A DNA stretch of 64,000 nucleotides from NCBI GenBank assembly GCA_900545445.1, contig UQZH01000002.1, positions 25,414 through 89,413 on the forward strand. The letters are read 5' to 3'. This document shows, piece by piece, positions 49,747-58,919 of the stretch (its first letter is position 1; every line of letters starts with the position of its first letter). This DNA is from an uncultured Collinsella sp. (lineage in GTDB: Bacteria; Actinomycetota; Coriobacteriia; Coriobacteriales; Coriobacteriaceae). The notes under the pieces were generated by a model, which did no database searches, was not told the origin of the DNA, and worked only from the letters and a program-made list of their open reading frames with translations. Made by a program: the position numbers and the translations under genes.

Positions 49747-50553
49747 CTACCAAACGCGTGCGATAGCGAGGCCATCAACGGCCGTGGCACCGGCGCGCTT
49801 GAGTTCCGCCGAAGCCGCTGCCATCGTCGCACCCGTGGTGATAACGTCGTCGATAAGCAGCAGGCGGCGGCCGTGCACGTCCTCAACCGTCTCGTACATA
49901 CCTCGGGCACGCTCGCGGCGCTCCTCACGACCGAGTTCGCGCTGGTCGCCATGCCCGTACTTGACGAGAGCATCGAGCAGAGGAACACCCGACAGCTCGC
50001 AAAATGGGCGCGCAATAGCCTCCATATGATCAAAACCACGCCGCCGAAACGCTGCCGCCGTCGCAGACACAAACACCACCGCATCCGCACCGGAAAGCAC
50101 GCCTCCGTAGCGATCGGGAGCTACGACCTGGGCATGCAGGGCGGTGTCGTAGAACAGCTCCGCCAGATACGGAGCCAGACGTCGCTCGCCCGCATCCTTG
50201 TACGCTTTAATGATGCGCGGCAGCGGATGCGCATAGACGGCGCACGCCAGGCAGCGGTCGAGCGCCTCCGCCATTGCCGAAGACGTGCCCTCGACCGAAC
50301 ACTCAGTGCACAGCAAATCCCCAAACGGGGCGCCACATCGGGTGCAGCTATGACGTGGGTCGATGAGCGTGAGCGCGGCCAGGCAGTCTTGGCAAATAAG
50401 CGCACCGGCGCGCTCGCAGCCGGTACATCGTGTTGGCGACAATGCCTCGAGCGCCTCGTACGTCGCGCGCTCGGCAAACGGTAGCAATTCGTCCGCAAAC
50501 GGTAGGGCACCGGCACTCTGCAGACGGCTCAATATGTTCAGATGGCTCTTCAA
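49747..50553 (-). CDS. ComF-family phosphoribosyltransferase-like protein
   Basis: 268 residues. The N-terminal zinc ribbon has C-x2-C/C-x2-C pairs (CTGCERAG, CQDC, CTRCGAP, CTEC). The C-terminal PRTase loop is LLLIDDVITTGATMAAA. ComF supports DNA uptake in competent bacteria and is widespread elsewhere with unknown roles. Next to an unknown nuclease-like gene. Confidence 0.87.
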   Translation of the reverse strand: MKSHLNILSRLQSAGALPFADELLPFAERATYEALEALSPTRCTGCERAGALICQDCLAALTLIDPRHSCTRCGAPFGDLLCTECSVEGTSSAMAEALDRCLACAVYAHPLPRIIKAYKDAGERRLAPYLAELFYDTALHAQVVAPDRYGGVLSGADAVVFVSATAAAFRRRGFDHMEAIARPFCELSGVPLLDALVKYGHGDQRELGREERRERARGMYETVEDVHGRRLLLIDDVITTGATMAAASAELKRAGATAVDGLAIARVW

Positions 50554-50557
50554 GACA

Positions 50558-50591
50558 CAACCCTCCCTACGCTCGATCGCAGGGAGGGTTG
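50558..50591 (-). terminator. Hairpin after ricT
   Basis: CAACCCTCCCT pairs perfectly with AGGGAGGGTTG over a 12-base loop; minus-strand sequence after it is TGTCTTG, so it has only a weak T-tract. Confidence 0.6.
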
Positions 50592-50655
50592 TTGATTCGG
50601 CGCTATGATACCCCGATGCGCTCGGGGCAAGGCAGGTTAAATCCGCTCGCGGGCG

Positions 50656-52356
50656 TTATTCGCCGGCGGGCGGTTGTGGTGCGGACGAAGACGGGGTCGA
50701 GCCCTCGCCACCATCCTGGCGCGGCTTGCGGGAACGACGACGGCGACGGCGCTTTTGACCCTGGTCGGCCGAGCCCTCGCCACCGCGATTCTCGCGCGGC
50801 TCGCGCTCGTCGCGAGCGGCGCCACGCGAAGCCTTGGCAGCCGCTCCCCCGCCATCCCCGGGACGACGGCGCGTGACCTTGACCTCGCCATCCGAGACCT
50901 GATCGGCCACGGAGGGCACTGAGGGCTTCTGTTGCGCGCCCGAGGAATGGCGACGGCGCGGACGCGGCGCGCGCTCCTCCTCGCCACGTGACTTGCCGCT
51001 CTTGTCGACAGGCGCATCGGAGGCCGAGGCGCCCTTGGAAGCGGCACCGGCCTCGCGAGCAGCTGCGGCGCGGAAGGCGTCCTCGCGCTCCTCGCTCGAC
51101 AGATGACGGCGGCGGCGACGTGTGGGGTTCATGCCGCCGCCGCGATTCTGCTGCTGGGGCTGCTGAACCTCGCGCTCGCGAGAGGCGTTCTTGCCCGCGG
51201 CTGCAACCTCGGTAGCATCGCCCGAGCCCGCGCGCTTGCGACGGCGACGGCCATCGGCCGCCCCCTCGGCCTCGGGTGTCTCGGCCTTACCGCGGCCTTT
51301 TCCGCGGCCACGGCCCTCGCCCTGACCCTGACCGGCGCGAGCATCGGATTCAGCATCGCGACGACGGCGCTTGGGCATCGACGTGCCGGCCAGACGGTCG
51401 GCACTCGACAGGCCATCGCCCACATCGACGCCGTTTTCGCGATCGAGCTCCATGAGCGCCAGGCGCATCTCGGGCGACTCGATGCGCTCGAGCACGTCGC
51501 GCGTCACGCAGTCGGGGCGGCAGTTGCAGCCCTGCTCGGCGGCCTTCTTTTTGCAGCCCTCCGAGCACGTCATATCGGCCAGGTTGACCTTAAAGACCTT
51601 GCCGTTCTCCAGGCGCAGCACCAGCTGCTCACGCGGCGTGTCATATTCCTGAATACGCGCCTTGCCAAGCGGCGTATCGATGAGCGTCTTCTTTTTGGGC
51701 GCACGGCTCTTAAAGTCCTTGTACGCCTCGAACTCATAACGCAGACAGCACATCAGGCGGCCGCAAACGCCGCTGATCTTGGACGAGTTGAGCGGCAGGT
51801 CCTGCTCTTTTGCCATGCGAATCGAGACGGGCTCAAACTGTCCGCCAAAGCGCGTGCAACAGAGCTCTTGGCCGCACTGGGCATAGCCGCCCACCAGGCG
51901 GGTCTCGTCGCGCACGCCGATCTGGCGCATGTCGACGCGAATATGCAGCGTCGAGGACAGATCCTTGACGAGCTGGCGAAAATCGACGCGCTCCTCGGCC
52001 GCAAAGTAGAACACGGCCTTCTCGCCGCCAAACAGGTACTCGACGCCCACCGGCTTCATCTCGAGGTCGAGCTCCTTGACCAGACGGCGGAAGTCGACCA
52101 TGGCCTCGTCGCCCTGGATGGCCAGGTCGTCGGCAAGCTGCAGGTCGATGTCGCTCGCCACGCGCAGCACGGGCTTGAGCGGCTGACCGATCTCGTCTTG
52201 CGGCACCTCGAAGGGATCGGCCGTGACCAGGCCAATCTCGGTTCCGCGCTCGGTGGAGCAGATAGCGTAATCTGCCTCGAGGATATCCAGATCCTGCGGG
52301 TCGAACCACAGGTCGCGCGAGGCGTAGGTAAACTTAACGGGTACGACTAACGGCAT
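50656..52356 (-). CDS. ricT: PSP1-domain protein RicT (YaaT) with a long basic tail
   Basis: 566 residues; RicT proteins usually have about 270-300. The first about 290 residues match, with the Cys motifs CGQELCCTRF and CGRLMCCLRYE, and an extra Cys cluster CSEGCKKKAAEQGCNCRPDC. RicT forms a complex that supports mRNA processing by RNase Y. Residues about 325-566 are low-complexity, rich in Arg, Glu, Gly and Ala (RRRRRRSRKPRQ near the end), and may bind RNA. The stop overlaps nothing; the start lies in the holB end. Confidence 0.87.
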   Translation of the reverse strand: MPLVVPVKFTYASRDLWFDPQDLDILEADYAICSTERGTEIGLVTADPFEVPQDEIGQPLKPVLRVASDIDLQLADDLAIQGDEAMVDFRRLVKELDLEMKPVGVEYLFGGEKAVFYFAAEERVDFRQLVKDLSSTLHIRVDMRQIGVRDETRLVGGYAQCGQELCCTRFGGQFEPVSIRMAKEQDLPLNSSKISGVCGRLMCCLRYEFEAYKDFKSRAPKKKTLIDTPLGKARIQEYDTPREQLVLRLENGKVFKVNLADMTCSEGCKKKAAEQGCNCRPDCVTRDVLERIESPEMRLALMELDRENGVDVGDGLSSADRLAGTSMPKRRRRDAESDARAGQGQGEGRGRGKGRGKAETPEAEGAADGRRRRKRAGSGDATEVAAAGKNASREREVQQPQQQNRGGGMNPTRRRRRHLSSEEREDAFRAAAAREAGAASKGASASDAPVDKSGKSRGEEERAPRPRRRHSSGAQQKPSVPSVADQVSDGEVKVTRRRPGDGGGAAAKASRGAARDEREPRENRGGEGSADQGQKRRRRRRSRKPRQDGGEGSTPSSSAPQPPAGE

Positions 52357-53474
52357 TTCAGTGCCTTCCTGATATCGAACAGCATGACCTCGATGGCCAG
52401 CTGGGGAGTAACGTTTCTGGCGATGTTGCGCTCGGCGGTCGCGACTGCCTCGAGCGCCCGCGTGGCACCCGCAACATTGGTCGCGGCGGCAAGCCGACCG
52501 ATCGTGTCGCGCACGTCTTCGTTCACCACGTCGGCTGCCTCGTCCTGAAGTGTCAGCAGCACGTCGCGCATGAGCGTCCGCGCGCTCGCCAGCGCTTCCA
52601 TGATACCCGAACGCTCGCGCGCGTTGAGTTCGCGCTTGTTGCGGTCCTCAAGCTGCTTCAATGCTCCACGCGACAGGTAGTCGGCGTTTTGCTCGAGCAC
52701 CTTTTCCTGTGTGGACTTGACCTCGGCGAGCGGCGCCTTAACGGCGACGATGAGTGACTTGGCGCGGCTGAGCACGTCGGCCTCGTCGGCGGCGATAAGC
52801 GAATCGATGGCGCGAACCATCTGACGGCGGGCGTCCTGGCGCTCGGCGCTCTTGAGGAACTCGATGCCACGCGTGGGGCTTCCCGCCACGGCGACGGCCA
52901 TGCGGCAACGCGCAGGGTCCTGACCGGTGGCGCGGCTCACGGCCTGCGCGGCGACGGCGGGCGATACCAGCCGAAACGGCACGCACTGGCAACGACTCAC
53001 GATAGTGGGCAGCATCACGTCTGCCGAGGTGCCCAGCAGGATGAACATAACGCCCTCGGGCGGCTCCTCGAGAGTTTTGAGCAATGCGTTGGCGGTGTTG
53101 GCGCGCAGCTGCTCGGCACGGTCAATGATGTAGACCTTGGCCTTGGCGCGGATGGGCGCCAGCGGCACGTCGTCGAGCAGCTCGCGGGTCTGGGCGATGA
53201 GGTAGCCCGTGGCGCTCTCGGGCGTGTAATAGTGCACGTCGGGGTGCGTATGCCGCGCAACGCGCACGCAGCTATCGCATGAGCCGCAGCCATCCTGCTC
53301 GCACAGGAAGGCCTGGGCGAGCGCCCACGCGGCGTCGAGCTTGCCCGCGCCGGGCGCGCCCAAAAACAGGTAGGCGTGCGATGCACGACCGCTGGCGACG
53401 GCATTGGTCAAAAAGTCGCGCACGCGTTCCTGAGTGTCAAGCTTGACCAGCAGGCTTGCCTGAGCGGGGGCCAT
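52347..53474 (-). CDS. holB: DNA polymerase III subunit delta'
   Basis: 375 residues from the ATG at 53474 (AAGGAGG upstream; longer frame to 53513 unused). Clamp-loader subunit. AAA-type loop LFLGAPGAGKLDAA (residues 37-50, with GKL instead of GKT/S, usual for non-ATPase delta'), zinc-binding CEQDGCGSCDSC, then SRCQCVPFR. It overlaps ricT by 10 bases and follows tmk directly, the conserved tmk-holB-ricT order. Confidence 0.93.
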   Translation of the reverse strand: MAPAQASLLVKLDTQERVRDFLTNAVASGRASHAYLFLGAPGAGKLDAAWALAQAFLCEQDGCGSCDSCVRVARHTHPDVHYYTPESATGYLIAQTRELLDDVPLAPIRAKAKVYIIDRAEQLRANTANALLKTLEEPPEGVMFILLGTSADVMLPTIVSRCQCVPFRLVSPAVAAQAVSRATGQDPARCRMAVAVAGSPTRGIEFLKSAERQDARRQMVRAIDSLIAADEADVLSRAKSLIVAVKAPLAEVKSTQEKVLEQNADYLSRGALKQLEDRNKRELNARERSGIMEALASARTLMRDVLLTLQDEAADVVNEDVRDTIGRLAAATNVAGATRALEAVATAERNIARNVTPQLAIEVMLFDIRKALKCR

Positions 53475-53475
53475 G

Positions 53476-54159
53476 TTACTCGGCCTCCTTGGCAAGCGCG
53501 GCGGCGACGGCATCCTGGGAAATGTCGAGGCCGTAGGCGCGAACCTGCTCGACCGTCTGTGCGAATACGTCCTCGGTGGACGCGGTCGCGTCGATGAGCT
53601 TTACGCGGTTTGGTTCCTCGGCGGCGATGGCGCAAAATCCCTGGTAGACACGCTCTTGGAAGGCCATGCCCTTAGCCTCCATGCGATCTGCCGCGCCACG
53701 GGCTGCCATGCGCAGCGCCGCCTGCTCGGGCGTGATGTGATAGACGAGCGTGAGCGCCGGGTGCGTCCCCGCGACGGCCAGGTTGTTGGCATCGCGTACT
53801 ATCTGGCGATCGAGGCCATCGGCAAACGCCTGATAGCAAGTTGTGGAATCGTAGAAGCGGTCGCACAGGACCACCTTGCCGGCAGCAAGGGCAGGCGCGA
53901 TGACCTCGTGCACCAACTGGGCGCGCGCGGCCTCGTAGAGCAACAACTCGCAGGTGTCGCCCATCGCCGTATTGGCGGGGTCGAGCAGCAGAGCACGGAT
54001 CTTTTCGCTGATGGCGGTACCGCCCGGCTCGCGCAGGGTCACAACCTGGTAGCCGGCAAGGTCGAGCGCACGGGCAAGCAGGCGCGCCTGCGTAGATTTA
54101 CCGGCGCCATCGACACCCTCGAGCGTAATGAAGCTATGTTGAGCGGGCTCAAAAGCCAT
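53476..54159 (-). CDS. tmk: Thymidylate kinase
   Basis: 227 residues. Phosphorylates dTMP to dTDP. P-loop GVDGAGKST (15-23), the dTMP-binding REPGGTAISE and the DR motif CDRFYDSTTCYQAF. Its stop lies 2 bp before the holB start. The start region has GAAGGGGC upstream. Confidence 0.95.
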   Translation of the reverse strand: MAFEPAQHSFITLEGVDGAGKSTQARLLARALDLAGYQVVTLREPGGTAISEKIRALLLDPANTAMGDTCELLLYEAARAQLVHEVIAPALAAGKVVLCDRFYDSTTCYQAFADGLDRQIVRDANNLAVAGTHPALTLVYHITPEQAALRMAARGAADRMEAKGMAFQERVYQGFCAIAAEEPNRVKLIDATASTEDVFAQTVEQVRAYGLDISQDAVAAALAKEAE

Positions 54160-54269
54160 GGGCGCAGCCCCTTCCTACAAGGCGCGTAAATGCGAGTTAT
54201 AGCAACCAAGCCATGATACCCCAGGGGCAGGCGCGTCCCAAATCGGGCCTAGTCATTGGGGACGTTCTA

Positions 54270-54338
54270 AAGTTGCGGTGAAATAGGGACTGTTTGGCGG
54301 TCTCAGAGCTTCAATCAGTCCCTATTTCACCGCAACTT
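54270..54338. repeat. B-type inverted-repeat element, copy 2
   Basis: Perfect 23-base arms (54270-54292 and 54316-54338; the right arm begins CAGTCCCTATTTCACC) around 23 bases. It shares these arms, plus the flank AGTCATTGGGGAC, with the copy at 10963-11030. Confidence 0.8.
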
Positions 54339-54363
54339 ATGATGGGGAATTTTGGACGCTGGG

Positions 54364-54369
54364 TATAAT
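54364..54369 (+). promoter_or_regulatory. -10 box of the zinc-ribbon gene
   Basis: Exact TATAAT, 38 bases before the ATG at 54407. No convincing -35 box at the usual distance. Confidence 0.5.
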
Positions 54370-54406
54370 CGTCGTATTGCATTGAAATGTGGCGAAAGGA
54401 GTGGCA

Positions 54407-55390
54407 ATGTCTCGGTATTGCGCCTCGTGCGGCAAACTTCTTGCAGATGATGCCAAGTTCTGCACCTCATGCGGTGCACCCGTTGAGCAGACAACCGCAA
54501 GCAATGGCCAACCCGCGTTTGAGCAGACCGGCTTCCTCGATACGCCGCAAGCTAAGCCGGACGACCCCCTCGCCTATCGCCCCGACCCCGCCGCCAGCCC
54601 CGCAGCGGTCGAAACGACGCAGCGCATACCCGTCGCGGACACCCCGCCCCAACAGCAACCGGCATCTACGTACGCGCCTGATTCACCGCAGGCCCCCGCC
54701 GCCAAAAAGAGCAGCACCAAGGCGCTTATCGCCGTTATCGTTGTGCTGGTGGCAATCATCATCGCCCTGGTCATTTTCTTTGTGATCAAGCCTTTCGACA
54801 ACGCCGCCACGCAAACGACTGCCGAGATTACTAAGCTGCACCATGATGTTGACGATGATGACCTCAAGCCTCTCGACGACCCCAATAGCCTTTTTGACGA
54901 TGACGACGAGGACGACGAGGATGGCAGCCAGGCAACCCTCTCCGAGCAGAACCTCTACCGTCGCCTGAGCGAATACTACGACCTGCTCGAAGATCTCGAT
55001 AGCCAGGTCCGTGCCTGCGCGCAGGCCTTCAATGGCAGCTATCTGGAAGAAGATCGTACCGCCCGTCAAAATCTCGCCGACGTCGCCGAGCGCACGGAAG
55101 ACACCATCGAGCAGTACTACGATATCGTCGAGGACCTGGACGTCCCCATGAGCTCTAAGAACTACAGTTCCTGGAAAGACATCGTTGCCCTGTATGACGA
55201 CCTGGACAACCGCATCGACGCGATCTGCGATGCCTGGGAGATCAGCTTAAAGTACGCAAAGCCCGCGGACCATAAGAACGAGATCGTGGCGCCGCTGTCG
55301 CGCGACAACGTGGCGGGCACCAATGACAATAAGTACCGCCTAGACTTTGAGGAGCGCTATCCCGGCGCCAAACCCGTCGAAGTGAACTAA
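54407..55390 (+). CDS. Zinc-ribbon membrane protein
   Basis: 327 residues; the ATG at 54407 follows GAAAGGAG. The N-terminus is a double CxxC zinc ribbon (YCASCGK...FCTSCGAP). A Pro/Thr/Ala linker leads to one membrane helix (about 106-128, LIAVIVVLVAIIIALVIFFV). The outer part is acidic and probably coiled-coil (RRLSEYYDLLEDLDSQVRAC, RTEDTIEQYYDIVEDLD). Proteins of this layout are common in gut Actinomycetota and Firmicutes; function unknown. Confidence 0.75.
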   Translation: MSRYCASCGKLLADDAKFCTSCGAPVEQTTASNGQPAFEQTGFLDTPQAKPDDPLAYRPDPAASPAAVETTQRIPVADTPPQQQPASTYAPDSPQAPAAKKSSTKALIAVIVVLVAIIIALVIFFVIKPFDNAATQTTAEITKLHHDVDDDDLKPLDDPNSLFDDDDEDDEDGSQATLSEQNLYRRLSEYYDLLEDLDSQVRACAQAFNGSYLEEDRTARQNLADVAERTEDTIEQYYDIVEDLDVPMSSKNYSSWKDIVALYDDLDNRIDAICDAWEISLKYAKPADHKNEIVAPLSRDNVAGTNDNKYRLDFEERYPGAKPVEVN

Positions 55391-55408
55391 CGCCTTGTCG
55401 TTTCCGAG

Positions 55409-55467
55409 CCGGCAGTTAGGGACGTTCCTAAACTGCCGGCAGAAAAAGGAATGTCCCTAACTGCCGG
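55409..55467. repeat. C-type dispersed palindromic repeat, copy 3 (fullest form)
   Basis: CCGGCAGTTAGGGACGTTCC faces GGAATGTCCCTAACTGCCGG (one mismatch) across AAACTGCCGGCAGAAAA-type middle. Longer arms than at 4754 and 6265. Confidence 0.78.
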
Positions 55468-55469
55468 TC

Positions 55470-55509
55470 AAAAAACGAGCGAGGATCATGGGACCCTCGC
55501 TCGTTTTTT
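55470..55509. terminator. Bidirectional terminator
   Basis: AAAACGAGCGAGG pairs with CCTCGCTCGTTTT over about 9 bases, with A-run on one side and T-run on the other. Serves both the zinc-ribbon gene and the topoisomerase gene, which converge here. Confidence 0.88.
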
Positions 55510-55531
55510 GGGCAATGTTTCGACTGCGCCG

Positions 55532-58126
55532 TTACTTGTCGGCGGCTGCTTTCTTGGCAGTCGACTTCTTCGCGGTCGTCTTCTTGGCGGCAGTGGCTTT
55601 CTTAGCCGTCGTCTTCTTCGCAGTCGAGGTCTTCTTCGCCGCGCTCGCCTTGGTCGTGGTCTTGCGGCCGCGGGCGGGCTTCTTCTCCTTGGTCGGGCAG
55701 TCCATGTTCACGCAGATACGCCACGGACCGCGCGCCGTGTTGACCACCACGATGGGGGCGCCGCACTCGGGACAGGTCTCGCCCGTCGCCTCGAGTTTTC
55801 CACGCGCCGGCAGCGGATAGCTCACGCCGCAATCGTCATAGTTGGTGCAGCGGATAAAGCGCTTGCCGCTCTTCTCGCTCTTGTGTGCGATCAGGTCGCC
55901 ATGGCGTCCGGCCTCGGCACACACCTTGCACTCACCCACCTTAAGGTCGGGCTCGTAGTTGGTGGGGCACGTGGGGTTCACGCAGATCTCGAAGGCCTTC
56001 TGGCGGAACGGCTGGCACTTAATGCGCGGTGCACCGCATTCGGGGCACACGGCCGCCTCGCCCTCGAGCGGGCTCACCTTGACGCCGCTCGGCACCGGAT
56101 AGGTCACGTCGCAGTCGGGCCAGCCCATGCAGCCGATAAAGCTGCCACGGGTCTTGGCGCTCGTCTTCATAACCAGGTCTTTGCCGCACTTGGGGCAGGC
56201 GCCCACGCGCGCATCGGCCGTGACGGCGTCGCTGATGGCGTCGCCGAGCTCCTGCGTATGCTTGAGCAGCTCGTCGAGCACACCGGCCAGCAGTGCGCGC
56301 GAGTGCGTCACGACATGCTCTTCGGTGTCCTCGCCGCGCTCCACGCGGGTCATGTCGCCGTCGAGCTCACTGGTCATATCGGGGCTCGTGATGCGCGGGG
56401 CAAACTGCGACAGCGCATCGATAATGGCGATACCCAGCTGACTCGGCTCCACGGGATCGTTTTTGAGGTAACGCACGGCGTACAGGCGCTCGATGATGCT
56501 CGCGCGCGTGGACTTGGTGCCCAGGCCGCGCTTTTCCATCTCCTGCACGAGCTTGCCCTGGCTGTAGCGCGCGGGCGGCTCGGTCTGCTTGGCCTCGAGC
56601 TTAATGTCGAACACGTCGACCGTATCGCCCTGCTCCAGCGGCGGCATCTGCTCGTCGCGCTTGAGTCCATACGGATACGCCTCGCGGAAACCCGGGGTCA
56701 CGAGCACATCGCCCGAAGCCACGAACGGCTCACCGTTCACGTCGAGCTCGAGTTTGGTGTTCTCGATGGTCGCGGGACCCATGAGCGTCGCCAGGAAGCG
56801 GCGGGCGATGAGGTCGTAGAGCTTGCGTTGGCCGCCATCGATCGTGGACGGATCACCTTCGCCCGTGGGGTAGATGGGCGGGTGGTCGGTGGTTTCGACT
56901 TTGCCGCGCGTGGGCTTCATGGGGCCGGCGAGCACCTTTTTGCACACAGGCGCCAGCGCCGGGTTGATCTTTGCAAGGTCGCTCACCACGGCGCCCAGAT
57001 CGAGCGTCGCGGGGTACACGGTGTTGTCGACACGCGGGTAGCTGATGAGGCCGGCCATGTAGAGGGACTCGGCGATGCGCATCGTACGCGCAGGCGAGAT
57101 GCCCTCGGCCGCGGCGGCAGCCTGCAGCGAGGTTGTCGCAAACGGCGTGGGCGGCTGCTGCTTACGCGAGCGCTTGGTCACCGCGGCAACGGTCGCCGTC
57201 TTGGCGCCGTCGACGTGATCATACGCCGTCTCGGCAGCGTCCTTGTCGGTAAAGCGCGCCGTCTTGTGAGCAATCTTAAAGCGGTCGTCCTCGGCAGCAC
57301 CCTGTGCGGCGCCCATGCCGCGGATCTGCCAATAGTCCTCGGGCACAAACGCCATGCGCTCGCGCTCGCGCTCGACCACCAGGGCAAGCGTCGGTGTCTG
57401 CACGCGGCCGGCAGAGCGCACGTTACCAAAGCCGCCAAACTTGGCGAGCGTCAGGTAGCGCGTGAGCACCGCACCCCAAATGAGGTCGATGTGCTGGCGG
57501 CTCTCGCCGGCGTCGGCCAGATTCTGGTCGAGCGAGACGAGATTATCGAAGGCCTGCGTGATCTCGGCCTTGGTAAACGAAGAGTACTGGGCACGGGCAA
57601 CCGGCAGGTCGGGCGCAACCTCGCGCACCTTGTTAAGGGCGTCCGAACCGATCAGCTCGCCCTCGCGATCGAAGTCCGTGGCGATAATGACGCTGTCAGA
57701 CTTTTTAGCGAGGTTCTTGAGCGAACGAATGAGTTCCTTCTCGGCCGGTAGCTTAATGACGGGCGCCCAGGTGAGGTAAGGCAGGCTCTCGAGCTTCCAG
57801 CCCTTGATGGAGATGCCATCGGCAAGAAACGGCTTGCGCTTGGTGTCGTAGGGCGGACGCGCCAGGCCATCGGGTATGTCGGCCGGCAGCATCTCGCCGT
57901 CCTCGGTGACCGAATACCAGCCCAGCTTTTTATCGAACAGCACGCTGTCGCAAAAATCGGGCGCAAGGATGTGGCCGGCAAGGCCGATGGTCACGCACTC
58001 CTCGCCCTTCCACTCAAAACGGTAGATGGCGGTGTTGTACACCTTGTCCTTTTTGGGCTTGCCCGTGGACAGACGCTCGGCAATCTGACGCGCGGCGTCG
58101 TTTTTCTCGGCGATGATGAGCTTCAA
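55532..58126 (-). CDS. Type IA DNA topoisomerase
   Basis: 864 residues. TOPRIM acidic triad region ATDFDREGELIG (Asp151, Asp153), catalytic Tyr363 in ISYPRVDNTVYP, and RSAGRVQTPTLALV. The C-terminal part has four zinc-ribbon-like modules (CPKCGKD, CPECGAPRIKC, CKVCAEAG, CPECGAPIV). The tail is Lys/Ala-rich (AKKTTAKKSTAKKAAAD). It relaxes negative supercoils or decatenates DNA. The YPRVDNTVYP active site is of a type I associate with archaeal topoisomerase I rather than the usual bacterial TopA (Y-x-RTDS) or TopB, so I do not give a symbol. Start ATG at 58126. Confidence 0.88.
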   Translation of the reverse strand: MKLIIAEKNDAARQIAERLSTGKPKKDKVYNTAIYRFEWKGEECVTIGLAGHILAPDFCDSVLFDKKLGWYSVTEDGEMLPADIPDGLARPPYDTKRKPFLADGISIKGWKLESLPYLTWAPVIKLPAEKELIRSLKNLAKKSDSVIIATDFDREGELIGSDALNKVREVAPDLPVARAQYSSFTKAEITQAFDNLVSLDQNLADAGESRQHIDLIWGAVLTRYLTLAKFGGFGNVRSAGRVQTPTLALVVERERERMAFVPEDYWQIRGMGAAQGAAEDDRFKIAHKTARFTDKDAAETAYDHVDGAKTATVAAVTKRSRKQQPPTPFATTSLQAAAAAEGISPARTMRIAESLYMAGLISYPRVDNTVYPATLDLGAVVSDLAKINPALAPVCKKVLAGPMKPTRGKVETTDHPPIYPTGEGDPSTIDGGQRKLYDLIARRFLATLMGPATIENTKLELDVNGEPFVASGDVLVTPGFREAYPYGLKRDEQMPPLEQGDTVDVFDIKLEAKQTEPPARYSQGKLVQEMEKRGLGTKSTRASIIERLYAVRYLKNDPVEPSQLGIAIIDALSQFAPRITSPDMTSELDGDMTRVERGEDTEEHVVTHSRALLAGVLDELLKHTQELGDAISDAVTADARVGACPKCGKDLVMKTSAKTRGSFIGCMGWPDCDVTYPVPSGVKVSPLEGEAAVCPECGAPRIKCQPFRQKAFEICVNPTCPTNYEPDLKVGECKVCAEAGRHGDLIAHKSEKSGKRFIRCTNYDDCGVSYPLPARGKLEATGETCPECGAPIVVVNTARGPWRICVNMDCPTKEKKPARGRKTTTKASAAKKTSTAKKTTAKKATAAKKTTAKKSTAKKAAADK

Positions 58127-58180
58127 AAGAGGCTCCTATCTCGTATCTCTGCGGCTACGCCCGCCCGTATGGCGGCCGAC

Positions 58181-58864
58181 TTACGCCCTTGCTTGCTCAA
58201 TCTGCCCGATGAGCCAATCGCACCAGGCATCCATGCCCTCGCCCTTGCGCGCGCTGACGGAAAACCGCGGCGCCCGCGGATTGAGGTCATCGAGTGTCTT
58301 AGTATACCTATCCATGTCAAAATCGAAAGCCGGGGCCACATCGACCTTGTTGAGCAGCTGCGCGCCGGCGTGCTGAAAGATGCCCGGGTACTTGACGGGC
58401 TTGTCGTCGCCCTCGGGCACCGAGAGAATCATGATGGACAGGTTCTCGCCCAGGTCAAAGTCGACTGGGCAGACCAGGTTACCCACGTTTTCGATAAAGA
58501 TAACGTCGATGTTTTCCAGACCCACAGCCTGGTCGAAGGCGTCAACGGCCTCCATGATCATGTTGCCCTCGAGGTGGCACAGGCCGCCCGTGTTGATCTG
58601 GATGGCGGGCATGCCGGCTTCCTTCATGGTGATGGCATCGACATCCGAGGCGATATCGCCCTCGATGACGGCACAACGCAGGCCGGCCTTATCGCGCAGG
58701 CGCTCGTTGGTGCCCAAAATCGTGGTTGTCTTACCCGAGCCGGGGCTCGACAAGACGTTGATCACATAGGTGTTTGTCTCGTTAAATCGCTGACGCAGCT
58801 GATCTGCCAGGCGCTCGTTGCGCGACAGGATCGGCGACGCGATATCAATTGTTTTCTCGGCCAT
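58181..58864 (-). CDS. hypB: Hydrogenase nickel-incorporation GTPase HypB
   Basis: 227 residues from the ATG at 58864 (AAGGAG upstream). G-domain motifs: P-loop VLSSPGSGKTTT, EGDIASDVDAITMKEAG, IENVGNLVCPVDFDLGEN, NKVD. The Cys/His pair of the metal site is in NTGGLCHLEG. No His-rich N-terminal tail is present. It inserts nickel into NiFe-hydrogenase with HypA. The hydrogenase itself is not in this window. Confidence 0.95.
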   Translation of the reverse strand: MAEKTIDIASPILSRNERLADQLRQRFNETNTYVINVLSSPGSGKTTTILGTNERLRDKAGLRCAVIEGDIASDVDAITMKEAGMPAIQINTGGLCHLEGNMIMEAVDAFDQAVGLENIDVIFIENVGNLVCPVDFDLGENLSIMILSVPEGDDKPVKYPGIFQHAGAQLLNKVDVAPAFDFDMDRYTKTLDDLNPRAPRFSVSARKGEGMDAWCDWLIGQIEQARA

Positions 58865-58919
58865 ACTCGGCACTCCTTAATTTCCAACATTTATACCCCG
58901 TCCCTTGGTGGCTGGCGGG

